From Nitrospirota bacterium (lineage in GTDB: Bacteria; Nitrospirota; 9FT-COMBO-42-15; HDB-SIOI813), in assembly GCA_016234155.1 (NCBI GenBank), contig JACRGZ010000169.1, forward strand, positions 1-11,821: a stretch of DNA of 11,821 nucleotides, given 5' to 3'. The notes beneath the pieces are model-generated. The model was not told the DNA's origin. It saw only the letters and a program-made list of their open reading frames with translations, and searched no databases. Position 1 is the first letter of the stretch; each line of letters starts with the position of its first letter. The translations under genes were made by a program, and so were the position numbers. Below are positions 6,000 through 11,758 of the stretch, piece after piece.

Positions 6000-6341
6000 T
6001 TACTTCTTTGCAGGTTGGGCCGGGACTGCAGGGACTGGCGCTGTTAAGGGCTCGGCTGATTGTGTAGGTGCCGGGACCTCTGTCTGTTGCGGGATGACAG
6101 ACGAGCGGCCTCCTCTACCGCCGATAAAGGCAAGCGAGAAAGATGTTATGATAAATATGATAGCTGCAACAGTGGTAAGCTTGCCAAGGAAACTTCCCGG
6201 GCCCCTGCTGCCAAAGATGGTCTGACTGGAAGAGCCGCCAAAGGCTGCACCCATTTCAGCGCCTTTGCCGGTCTGGAGTAATACAACCCCTATCAGAAAT
6301 AAACTAACTATAACATGAATTATTACAAGCAGTATTGTCAC
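6000..6341 (-). CDS. secG: Preprotein translocase subunit SecG
   Basis: A 113-residue SecG, the small subunit of the SecYEG channel that assists SecA-driven export. Helix 1 is about 2-22 (ILLVIIHVIVSLFLIGVVLL), followed by the family-typical QTGKGAEMGAAFGGSSSQTIFGSRGPGSFLGKLT, helix 2 at about 56-73, and a Pro/Ala-rich cytoplasmic tail (about 85-113) longer than in minimal SecG. Translation begins at GTG 6341, preceded by TTGGAGG at 5 nt spacing. tpiA lies upstream in the same direction, an arrangement seen widely (gap-pgk-tpiA-secG), but the two are separated here by 161 bp that contain a heptamer repeat hairpin. No terminator is visible between the convergent dppC and secG ends. Confidence 0.95.
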   Translation of the reverse strand: MTILLVIIHVIVSLFLIGVVLLQTGKGAEMGAAFGGSSSQTIFGSRGPGSFLGKLTTVAAIIFIITSFSLAFIGGRGGRSSVIPQQTEVPAPTQSAEPLTAPVPAVPAQPAKK

Positions 6342-6361
6342 TTATGCCTCCAACGTGTTAA

Positions 6362-6522
6362 ATTCTAAATCCTAATATCTAAATCCTAAACAAATCTAAA
6401 ATCCTAAATTTAAATGTTCTAAACTTTTTTAACCCTGCTGTTTTGGATTTGGAATTTTGGTCATTTGATATTGTTTAGGATTTAGAATTTAGTGTTTAGT
6501 GTTTAGTGTTTAGTGTTTATAG
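6362..6522. repeat. Heptamer repeat hairpin spanning the tpiA 3' end
   Basis: Seven units in strict 7-nt register run 6474-6522: TTTAGGA, TTTAGAA, four TTTAGTG, TTTATAG. In inverted orientation ATTCTAA, ATCCTAA, TATCTAA, ATCCTAA run 6362-6389. TCTAAATCCTAAAC (6378-6391) and GTTTAGGATTTAGA (6473-6486) pair perfectly over 14 bp, leaving an approximately 81-nt loop. The loop contains further TTTTGGA/TTTGGAA units near 6441-6460. The right-hand array overlaps tpiA (stop codon at 6505-6503) and encodes its last residues. The architecture resembles heptanucleotide STRR repeats described in cyanobacteria; the unit also happens to resemble plant telomere TTTAGGG. Confidence 0.9.
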
Positions 6523-7279
6523 CTCCAACCACTATCCTCACAAAAGAATCTGCATTCAGGCTTGCCCCGCCGACAAGGGCACCGTCAATATCCGGCTCTT
6601 TAATAAGAGCCCTTATATTTTCCGGTGTAACGCTGCCACCGTACAGTATCCTTACTGTCTCTGCCACACTCCTCCCATAAGTTTCTCTTAAGTGAGACCT
6701 TATGAATCCGTGTACCTCTTCAGCCTGCTCAGGCGTTGCGTTCCTGCCGGTTCCTATAGCCCATACAGGTTCATAGGCAATTATTGCGCTGCTTATCGCC
6801 TCCTCACTCAGGCCGTCAATACCTTTCTCCACCTGACTTCCTACTACTTTGAATGTCTGCTCGTCATCCCTCTGCTGCAATGTCTCTCCAACACAGAATA
6901 CCGGTTTCATATTACCGTAAAGCGCCCTCTTGATCTTTTTGTTAATCCCCTCATCTGTCTCACCAAAATGTTGTCTCCTCTCGCTATGGCCTATTATAAC
7001 ATATTTACAACCGCAGTCTGAAAGCATAGCAGCCGATACCTCTCCGGTATAGGCCCCTTTCTCCTCCCAGAAAAGATTCTGGGCAGCAAGATAGAGGTTA
7101 TCACTACGGCCAATAGTATCCGAGACGGCCTTTAAAGCGGTAAACGGCGGTGACAATATAACATCTACACTATCAAGAGATACCTCTTTAAGCCCCTTTC
7201 TACACTCTTCGACAAATTGCAATGCCTCAGAAACGGTCTTGTTCATCTTCCAGTTTGCTATTACTATTGGCCTTCGCAC
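6503..7279 (-). CDS. tpiA: Triose-phosphate isomerase
   Basis: A full-length 258-residue TIM barrel enzyme that interconverts dihydroxyacetone phosphate and glyceraldehyde 3-phosphate in the cytoplasm. All active-site parts are visible: ANWKMN with Lys11, GHSERR with His98, AYEPVWAIGTG with Glu170 followed by loop 6, and LYGGSVTPEN plus DGALVGGASL for phosphate binding. The GTG start at 7279 shares one base with the pgk stop codon (TAGTG), and AAGGA sits just upstream, so translation is probably coupled to pgk. The last residues (INTKH) are encoded by TTTAGTG heptamers of the intergenic repeat read on the minus strand, so the C-terminus appears to have been rewritten by the repeat. Confidence 0.98.
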   Translation of the reverse strand: MRRPIVIANWKMNKTVSEALQFVEECRKGLKEVSLDSVDVILSPPFTALKAVSDTIGRSDNLYLAAQNLFWEEKGAYTGEVSAAMLSDCGCKYVIIGHSERRQHFGETDEGINKKIKRALYGNMKPVFCVGETLQQRDDEQTFKVVGSQVEKGIDGLSEEAISSAIIAYEPVWAIGTGRNATPEQAEEVHGFIRSHLRETYGRSVAETVRILYGGSVTPENIRALIKEPDIDGALVGGASLNADSFVRIVVGAINTKH

Positions 7280-8481
7280 TAATCCTTAACCTCTTTATCG
7301 TCAAGGGCCATGATGCCCGGCAGGGGCTTCCCCTCTAACATCTGGAGCACAGCGCCGCCTCCGGTTGATATAAAAGACATATTCTCTGATTCCCTTGCCT
7401 TATCAACTGCATTGGCTGTGTCACCGCCACCCACGATAGTGAGCGCATAAGACTCTGCTATTGCATGGGCCACTGCAAAAGTCCCCCTCGAAAAGGCATC
7501 TATCTCAAATACCCCCATCGGACCGTTCCAGAGAATAGTCCTTGCATTGGCAATAGCCTCCGTGAAGAGCTTTACAGAGGCGGGTCCTATATCGAGCGCC
7601 CTCCAGTCCTTAGGTATCTCCTGGACCGGCACTATTATCGTTTCTGCGCCAGGTTCCATGTTCGGCGCAGCAACACAGTCAACAGGGAGGTAGAACTTGA
7701 TCCCCCTCTGGCGCGCCGACTTATATATCTGTATCGAAATGTCCATCATTTCAGGTTCTACAAGTGAGTTCCCCACATCGTAGCCCATAGCCTTAAGGAA
7801 GGTAAAGTCCATACCACCGCCTATTATTACCTTGTCAACCTTCTTTCCTAGATTCTCAATCATACCCAGCTTGCCTGAAACCTTGGCGCCACCCAGTATA
7901 GCCACAAAAGGTCTTGTTGGATTTGCCATTACACCGTCTACATATTCGATCTCTTTTTTCACTAAAAAACCGGTAACGGCAGGGCGCACATATTTGGTTA
8001 TACCTGTAACTGACGCATGGCTTCTATGGCTTGTTCCAAAGGCATCGTTCACATAAACATCAGCAAGTGCAGCAAGCTTCTTTGCAAACGCGTCATCATT
8101 TGCCTCTTCACCTGGATAGAACCTGAGATTTTCAAGCAGCACCACATCGCCAGGCTCCATGTTATTCACAACCTTCTCCACATCAGGCCCTATACAGTCG
8201 TCTATAAAGATAACATCTTTGTTTAAAAGTCTCTGGAGCCTTTTAACCACAGTGGTGAGAGTCAGCGCCGGATTTCTCTTCCCTTTTGGCCTCCCAAGGT
8301 GGGAGGCAAGTATTACCTTTGCCCCTTCGTCTATAGCATAGTTAATAGTAGGAAGTGTGGAACGGATGCGTGTATCATCAGTTATATTAAGCTCAGAATT
8401 TAAAGGGACATTGAAATCCGCCCGTATAAATACCCGTTTATTCTTTATATTTACATCCCGTATAGTAAGTTTATTCAACAT
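7279..8481 (-). CDS. pgk: Phosphoglycerate kinase
   Basis: A complete 400-residue phosphoglycerate kinase, transferring phosphate between 1,3-bisphosphoglycerate and ADP in glycolysis or the reverse in gluconeogenesis. Visible motifs are RADFNVPL (20-27), ASHLGRPKG (59-67), LLENLRFYPGE (115-125), AFGTSHRSHAS (147-157), the nucleotide-domain ILGGAKVSGKLG (195-206), GGGMDFTFLKAMG (221-233), NGPMGVFE (319-326) and GGGDTANAV (351-359). Two positions differ from common sequences: VSGK for VSDK and GGGMDF for GGGMAN or GGGMAY; neither removes a catalytic residue I know. The start is ATG 8481, 5 nt after the gap stop codon, with AAAGG overlapping the gap stop. It overlaps tpiA by one base. Confidence 0.98.
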   Translation of the reverse strand: MLNKLTIRDVNIKNKRVFIRADFNVPLNSELNITDDTRIRSTLPTINYAIDEGAKVILASHLGRPKGKRNPALTLTTVVKRLQRLLNKDVIFIDDCIGPDVEKVVNNMEPGDVVLLENLRFYPGEEANDDAFAKKLAALADVYVNDAFGTSHRSHASVTGITKYVRPAVTGFLVKKEIEYVDGVMANPTRPFVAILGGAKVSGKLGMIENLGKKVDKVIIGGGMDFTFLKAMGYDVGNSLVEPEMMDISIQIYKSARQRGIKFYLPVDCVAAPNMEPGAETIIVPVQEIPKDWRALDIGPASVKLFTEAIANARTILWNGPMGVFEIDAFSRGTFAVAHAIAESYALTIVGGGDTANAVDKARESENMSFISTGGGAVLQMLEGKPLPGIMALDDKEVKD

Positions 8482-8486
8482 GGCCT

Positions 8487-9497
8487 TTAACTTATGCCCT
8501 TCTTACTCATATATAAGATGAGGTCTTTTATCCTTGTGGAGTACCCCCACTCATTATCATACCATGCTATTACCTTTACCATACGCCTTTCCAAAACCTT
8601 TGTTAAGCTGCCGTCAACAATAGACGAGTGCTCATTCCCTTTGAAATCTATTGATACAAGGGGGGCATCCGTATACTCAAGTATACCCTTTAATTTACCT
8701 GCAGATGCACGCCGCAGCGCCGCATTTACCTTAGTCTCATCCGTATCCTTCTCCACCTCCACCACTAAATCAATCATTGACACATTGGGGGTAGGCACCC
8801 TTACGGCCATCCCGTCCATCTTTCCTTCCAATTCAGGTATCACTAACGAAATGGCGCGGGCAGCCCCGGTTGTGGTGGGTATTAAAGATACTCCGGCAGC
8901 CCTGGCCCGACGAAGATCCTTGTGCGGAAGATCAAGCAGCCTCTGGTCATTGGTATATGAGTGTATGGTCGTCATGAGGCCGCGCCTTATGCCGAAGTTG
9001 TTCAACAGAACCTTTACTATAGGTGCAAGACAATTGGTTGTGCAGGAGGCATTTGATATAATACGGTGTTTTTTTGGATTATATTTGTTCTCGTTTACGC
9101 CCATCACGAGCGTGATATCCGGATTCTTTGCGGGCGCTGATATGATTACCTTCTTAGCCCCGCCCTTTAAATGTTTTTCTGCATCCTCACGTTTTGTGAA
9201 AAGTCCTGTTGATTCAACTACAATATCAGCGCCGATATCTCCCCATGGTAAATTGAGCGGATCCCTCTCTGCCAATATCCGTATCTCCTTGCCGTCTACA
9301 ACGAGGTAATTGTCCTTTGCCGCCACCCCGGCATTAATAATGCCGAATACAGAATCATATTTCAGCAAGTGTGCCAGTGTCTTTGAGTCAGTCAGGTCGT
9401 TAATAGCCGCTATCTCAATATCCGGGTTGTTGTAGCAGGTACGTAAGAAGTTCCTCCCTATCCTGCCGAATCCGTTAATGCCAACTCTTACAGCCAT
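8487..9497 (-). CDS. gap: Glyceraldehyde-3-phosphate dehydrogenase, NAD type
   Basis: A 336-residue phosphorylating GAPDH. The start is the ATG at 9497 (MAVRVGINGFGRIGR), preceded by AAGGAGT at good distance; the frame is open nine codons further but that part is not needed. The Rossmann fold carries NGFGRIGR (8-15) and the acidic residue of AINDLTD (Asp34), which favours NAD. The catalytic motif is SNASCTTNCLAP with Cys152, and the general base is His179 in TTIHSYTNDQ. DLPHKDLRRARAA (189-201) has Leu-Pro where NADP-using Gap2 enzymes commonly have Ala-Ser, again supporting NAD. The C-terminus includes WYDNEWGYS. It is the first gene of gap-pgk-tpiA(-secG) and has its own promoter with an overlapping palindrome. 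Confidence 0.98.
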   Translation of the reverse strand: MAVRVGINGFGRIGRNFLRTCYNNPDIEIAAINDLTDSKTLAHLLKYDSVFGIINAGVAAKDNYLVVDGKEIRILAERDPLNLPWGDIGADIVVESTGLFTKREDAEKHLKGGAKKVIISAPAKNPDITLVMGVNENKYNPKKHRIISNASCTTNCLAPIVKVLLNNFGIRRGLMTTIHSYTNDQRLLDLPHKDLRRARAAGVSLIPTTTGAARAISLVIPELEGKMDGMAVRVPTPNVSMIDLVVEVEKDTDETKVNAALRRASAGKLKGILEYTDAPLVSIDFKGNEHSSIVDGSLTKVLERRMVKVIAWYDNEWGYSTRIKDLILYMSKKGIS

Positions 9498-9538
9498 TTT
9501 TACACTCCTTTCCAAAAAGGACAAAATTTTCCGTGTTG

Positions 9539-9567
9539 ATAATATTAAAAATTGCCTTATAAGTCAA
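9539..9567 (-). promoter_or_regulatory. Sigma70-type promoter of the gap operon
   Basis: On the minus strand TTGACT (9567-9562) and TATTAT (9544-9539) are 17 bp apart. The expected start lies near 9532, giving a leader of about 35 nt to the gap ATG at 9497, which has a strong AAGGAG ribosome site. The -35 is embedded in a palindrome (9552-9572). Confidence 0.72.
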
Positions 9568-9572
9568 GGCAA
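9552..9572. promoter_or_regulatory. Operator-like palindrome on the gap -35
   Basis: TTGCCTT (9552-9558) and AAGGCAA (9566-9572) are perfect 7-bp arms around a 7-bp centre. Four of the six -35 bases lie in the centre and the rest in an arm, so a bound protein would block polymerase. With one bulged base the symmetry extends further (AAATTGCCTT against AAGGCAAAATTT). The regulator is unknown and is not encoded nearby. Confidence 0.5.
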
Positions 9573-9796
9573 AATTTCGGCACGATGTAATGCCTCGGTG
9601 AAGGGTGTTAAGAGTACTTTTGATGTATCTATATTTCAAGACCCCTACTTTGTGTGCTGTGTGTCATGATGACGCCGCTAATAACGAAAGGGGGGACGCC
9701 AGGGGCTGAGTATTAAGATCAAGGAGGCTGTAAGTCCTGCCTTGCTTTTTGACAGATAGAAGATTATAGTAAAAATATAGGCGAGGGTATAAGGAA
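9573..9796. other. Non-coding stretch between gap and the antitoxin gene
   Basis: About 220 bp with no convincing gene. A TTGACA at 9749-9754 could be a -35 for the antitoxin, but the -10 region (AT-rich 9768-9779) is not at consensus spacing. A G-rich stretch with GGGGACGCCAGGGGCTGAG at about 9694-9713 is unexplained. GAGGG and AAGG precede the antitoxin start codon. Confidence 0.4.
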
Positions 9797-10054
9797 ATGG
9801 CAAAGACAATCAATGCAATATATGAAAACGGTGTTTTTAAACCTTTAGAGCCCATATCTCTTAAAGAGCATGAAAGGGTAACGCTTGATATAAATTTAGA
9901 GGAGCAGTTGCGGAAGCAATTAAAAAAGCTGACAGAAAGGATTTATAAAAGAACTGATAAATATTCTGCTAAGGAAATAGAAGACAACATCACAGAAGCC
10001 TTTAGAGAGGTTCAAGAAACCTACCGTGCAAAAAAACCTTCTCGTTCTGATTGA
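9797..10054 (+). CDS. AF2212-like (DUF104) antitoxin
   Basis: An 85-residue protein beginning MAKTINAIYENGVFKPLEPISLKEHERVTLDI, the diagnostic start of the AF2212/DUF104 antitoxin family: a small beta-rich DNA-binding or dimerisation part (1-33), followed by a charged helical tail (34-85, with LRKQLKKLTERIYKRTDKYS and ITEAFREVQETYRAKK) that would wrap the toxin. Family members are normally paired with a PIN-domain RNase toxin. The ATG at 9797 has AAGG close upstream. The toxin frame overlaps its 3' end by 29 nt in another frame, a typical coupled layout. The toxin is truncated here, so this looks like an orphan antitoxin still able to fold and perhaps to neutralise related toxins or bind its own promoter. 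Confidence 0.85.
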   Translation: MAKTINAIYENGVFKPLEPISLKEHERVTLDINLEEQLRKQLKKLTERIYKRTDKYSAKEIEDNITEAFREVQETYRAKKPSRSD

Positions 10055-10160
10055 TACCAATGTATGGGTTTCTGCCTTTATCAATAGAAAGGGTTATCCA
10101 GCTAAGGTAAAAGAGGCCTTTGTCAACCATGAATTTGATTTAGTCATATCTCCCCTTTAG
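10026..10160 (+). pseudogene. Truncated PIN-domain (VapC-like) toxin
   Basis: The frame from GTG 10026 encodes 44 residues including VLIDTNVWVSAFINRKGYPAK and EFDLVISP, the start of a PIN-domain RNase as found beside AF2212-like antitoxins. The first catalytic aspartate (in LIDTN) is present, but the frame stops at 10158-10160, where a full PIN domain of about 130-140 residues would continue with a helix after ISP. The other acidic active-site residues are missing, so it cannot be an active nuclease. Sequence right after the break belongs to a transposase remnant, so an insertion or insertion-linked deletion probably removed the rest. Confidence 0.85.
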
Positions 10161-10333
10161 TCTGCCCCAAGTGCCATCATATAATGAGGATAATCGCTTT
10201 TATTGAAAATGATACCACTATTCAGAAGATACTGAAACATCTTGGCCTGTGGGAGACCCGCTCCCACTCACCACCACCATCCTCTACATATGAAGAGATA
10301 ATCTATGAGGATGAACTTCCCTCACTCCTATAG
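10157..10333 (+). pseudogene. 3' remnant of an IS91-type transposase
   Basis: Read from 10157, the frame gives LVCPKCHHIMRIIAFIENDTT, then IQKILKHLGLWETRSHSPPP and an acidic tail ending at TAG 10331-10333. This matches, from memory, the C-terminal zinc-ribbon and tail of IS91/IS801/IS1294-type transposases (LxCPKCGGxMRIIAFIEDxxVIxKILxHLGLW...PPP). Only about 58 residues remain: the HUH/Y2 catalytic region is absent, and the zinc ribbon keeps only one CxxC. A short peptide could start at ATG 10184 (49 residues), but nothing suggests it is a functional gene. The left boundary lies near 10150-10157, inside the PIN toxin. Confidence 0.75.
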
Positions 10334-10426
10334 AAGAAATGACGGACCTTAAGATTGTAGTATTTAACCTCAAATAGATATTTATGAATCAGAATAAAGG
10401 CTTGGATGTAAAAAGTCTTGACAGCG

Positions 10427-10581
10427 GACGGCTTCGTAAAAAGCCCCATCACCACAAAAGTGGGTACCCGAAGGCGCGCAAATCCTGAGGAATGAGGCGT
10501 ACTCATAGTTACACCGCAATGACGAAGGATGCAGTGCAGTGCCGTACTCCCAGAGGGCACCCGACTTTTTACGAAACCGTC
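10427..10581. mobile_element. 155-bp MITE-like element with 17-bp terminal inverted repeats
   Basis: GACGGCTTCGTAAAAAG (10427-10443) and CTTTTTACGAAACCGTC (10565-10581) are inverted repeats with one mismatch in 17. No coding capacity lies between them. The interior includes GTGGGTACCCGAAGG, ATCCTGAGGAATGAGGCGTAC and CAATGACGAAGGATGCAG, phrases I recall from short dispersed repeats in deltaproteobacterial and Nitrospirota genomes. The right end forms the stop codon of the thioredoxin-like gene. A target-site duplication is not clear: AGC before and AAA after do not match. Confidence 0.8.
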
Positions 10582-11080
10582 AAAAAGGGATTCCTAACAC
10601 CTTCTTTAGCTGTGCCTCAATCTCTGTCAGTCCTGCAAATCCCATAAATATGTGTCTTACAATACCTTCCCTGTCAATTATGAAAAGCCATGGCTCTCCA
10701 ATTACGCCGTAACGCTTACCCAATACCGCATCCTCTGACTCCGGCCCCCAGAATTCAGCCGCACGGTGCCGCTTCCCTATGACTGCTACATCCTGTTCAT
10801 AACGAGACCCAATATCCATTATATTGAACCATACCTTTTCACAATATCTGCAATGGTCAGGATTGCCAAACATGAGGAGGATGACCTTCCCATCCCCATG
10901 TGCCTTTTTGAGATCCTCTGCTTCAAGAGGTGCCCTATCCCCAACCCCTGCTAAAGGCTTACCCTCTGGCGCCCCCCTTATCCCTCCGTATGAAATATTA
11001 GCCACTATTAAAGAGGTGTACAGACATAGAAGAAAAACCATAAACAAAAGAGAAATTTTCATTCCTTTTTGAAATTTCAT
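10580..11080 (-). CDS. Secreted or membrane-anchored thioredoxin-fold protein
   Basis: A 166-residue protein with an N-terminal signal or anchor (basic MKFQKGMK then hydrophobic ISLLFMVFLLCLYTSLIVANI, 9-29), so it acts outside the cytoplasm. The thioredoxin-like domain runs from about 46 to 163: VGDRAPLEAEDLKKA, VILLMFGNPDHCRYCEKVW with redox motif Cys77-Arg-Tyr-Cys80, and the cis-proline loop GEPWLFIIDREGIVRHIFMG (Pro130). It probably reduces or exchanges disulphides, or serves cytochrome c maturation, but the substrate cannot be told. ATG 11080 is used; an alternative ATG six codons later has AAAAAGGA directly against it. It appears monocistronic, with a promoter at 11142-11171 and a Fur-box-like site in the leader. 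Its TGA stop comes from the end of the MITE-like element. Confidence 0.85.
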   Translation of the reverse strand: MKFQKGMKISLLFMVFLLCLYTSLIVANISYGGIRGAPEGKPLAGVGDRAPLEAEDLKKAHGDGKVILLMFGNPDHCRYCEKVWFNIMDIGSRYEQDVAVIGKRHRAAEFWGPESEDAVLGKRYGVIGEPWLFIIDREGIVRHIFMGFAGLTEIEAQLKKVLGIPF

Positions 11081-11099
11081 TGTAATTACCCCATTTAGG

Positions 11100-11135
11100 G
11101 AATGATTTCTTTATAATTGATATTGTTTATCATTC
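11100..11135. repeat. Inverted repeat in the thioredoxin-like gene leader
   Basis: GAATGAT (11100-11106) and ATCATTC (11129-11135) are perfect 7-bp arms separated by 22 bp. The second arm overlaps the Fur-box-like site and the predicted transcription start. It may be a spaced operator or a leader hairpin. Confidence 0.35.
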
Positions 11136-11137
11136 TC
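11119..11137 (-). promoter_or_regulatory. Fur-box-like site
   Basis: On the minus strand the 19 bases GAGAATGATAAACAATATC match the E. coli Fur consensus GATAATGATAATCATTATC at 16 of 19 positions. It covers the predicted transcription start just downstream of the -10 of the thioredoxin-like gene, the position expected for repression by Fe2+-Fur. The surrounding DNA is AT-rich, which raises the chance of coincidence. Confidence 0.45.
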
Positions 11138-11141
11138 ATCT

Positions 11142-11171
11142 ATAATATAGCCCTTAACCTTAAAATGTCAA
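11142..11171 (-). promoter_or_regulatory. Promoter of the thioredoxin-like gene
   Basis: On the minus strand TTGACA (11171-11166) is followed after 18 bp by TATTAT (11147-11142); TATATT at 16 bp spacing is an alternative -10. The start would be near 11135, giving a leader of about 55 nt. Confidence 0.6.
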
Positions 11172-11353
11172 TGCCTTTGTGTGCCTTGCCACCCCCCAGT
11201 TTTTATGTACCTTTTTGCTTTAGCACATTATCCCCTAATGTTCCATCTATGACAATCAATAAAGAAATAGCCCACAGATATGTATAACCTCTCGATTTCT
11301 TAAGAGGAATATCATAGTTAGGACTACACTGTATTACGTTTTTGAAAAAAAGC
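11172..11353. other. Non-coding stretch before the DUF6788-like gene
   Basis: No supported gene. The part 11203-11340 is open on the minus strand, but only as the end of a frame that is antisense to the DUF6788-like gene. A CCTCT/AGAGG inverted pair lies at about 11288-11307. The rest is AT-rich with no recognised element. Confidence 0.4.
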
Positions 11354-11382
11354 TTGACATTTATCTTACATTCATATATATG
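11354..11382 (+). promoter_or_regulatory. Promoter giving an apparently leaderless mRNA
   Basis: TTGACA (11354-11359) and TATATG (11377-11382) are 17 bp apart. The expected start point falls at about 11388-11390, on the ATG at 11389, and no Shine-Dalgarno precedes that ATG. A 7-bp perfect inverted repeat, CTTACAT (11365-11371) with ATGTAAG (11380-11386), overlaps the spacer and -10, and AGCTT (11351-11355) and AAGCT (11384-11388) add outer symmetry, suggesting an operator. Confidence 0.55.
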
Positions 11383-11388
11383 TAAGCT

Positions 11389-11739
11389 ATGAATCCTAAA
11401 CGGGCGATTCTCCTTAGGCGAGAAGACCTTGTCCAGCAACTTCCTCCTCTTGGTGAGGTCATACGCGGCTCGCTCATTGAGCGCCATTTGCGTTGTGGCA
11501 AGCCCAACTGCCACTGTGCACAAGGAGAAGGTCATCATGCATGGTACCTGGCCGTAAGCTTTACCAGAGGACGAACCGAGCAGGTCACAGTGCCTCAGGC
11601 CTTGGTGCCCTATGTAAGGAGGTGGCTGGATAATTACGAACGTTGGTGGGTGATCCTCGAAGAGATCTCTGAAATTAACAGGGAATTGTTGCGTAAGCGA
11701 TGGATAGGGGAGAGGCAGAAAAAGAAGTCTAAGCGATAG
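11389..11739 (+). CDS. DUF6788-like small Cys-motif protein, transposon-associated
   Basis: A 116-residue protein with MNPKRAILLRREDLVQQLPPLGEVIRGSLIERHLRCGKPNCHCAQGEGHHAWYLAV. The CGKxxCxC cluster (Cys36, Cys41, Cys43) followed by GEGH is characteristic of small proteins I associate with DUF6788; it probably binds a metal. The middle (VSFTRGRTEQVTVPQALVPYVRRWLDNYERWW) and basic C-terminal helix (ISEINRELLRKRWIGERQKKKSKR) could bind nucleic acid. Such genes are often seen just upstream of IS transposase genes, and an open frame does begin 19 nt downstream, but its identity is not visible. Function is unknown. The start is fixed only by ORF extent and the promoter, which places the transcript start at the ATG. 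Confidence 0.75.
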   Translation: MNPKRAILLRREDLVQQLPPLGEVIRGSLIERHLRCGKPNCHCAQGEGHHAWYLAVSFTRGRTEQVTVPQALVPYVRRWLDNYERWWVILEEISEINRELLRKRWIGERQKKKSKR

Positions 11740-11758
11740 TTTGATTTTCATGTGAGGG

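Noticed and set aside
6362..6522. Telomere-like DNA or a CRISPR array
   Set aside because: TTTAGTG units resemble telomere repeats only by chance and are internal, and there are no spacers of CRISPR length between units.
8494..9309. Long plus-strand open frame of 271 codons
   Set aside because: It lies wholly antisense to gap, whose motifs are unmistakable; its composition is that of a complementary frame with no domain.
9690..9750. Resemblance to a c-di-GMP (GEMM) or TPP riboswitch
   Set aside because: GGGACGC and CTGAG fragments occur, but the GEMM GGCAAACC half and the TPP GATC...GGGTAATGCC part are missing, and an antitoxin is an unlikely target.
10303..10560. Minus-strand open frame of 85 codons
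   Set aside because: It lies mostly inside the MITE-like element and the transposase remnant and has no ribosome site or family feature.
11203..11751. Minus-strand open frame of 182 codons
   Set aside because: Most of it is antisense to the DUF6788-like gene. Only its last part (11203-11340) is free, and that shows no recognisable motif or ribosome site.
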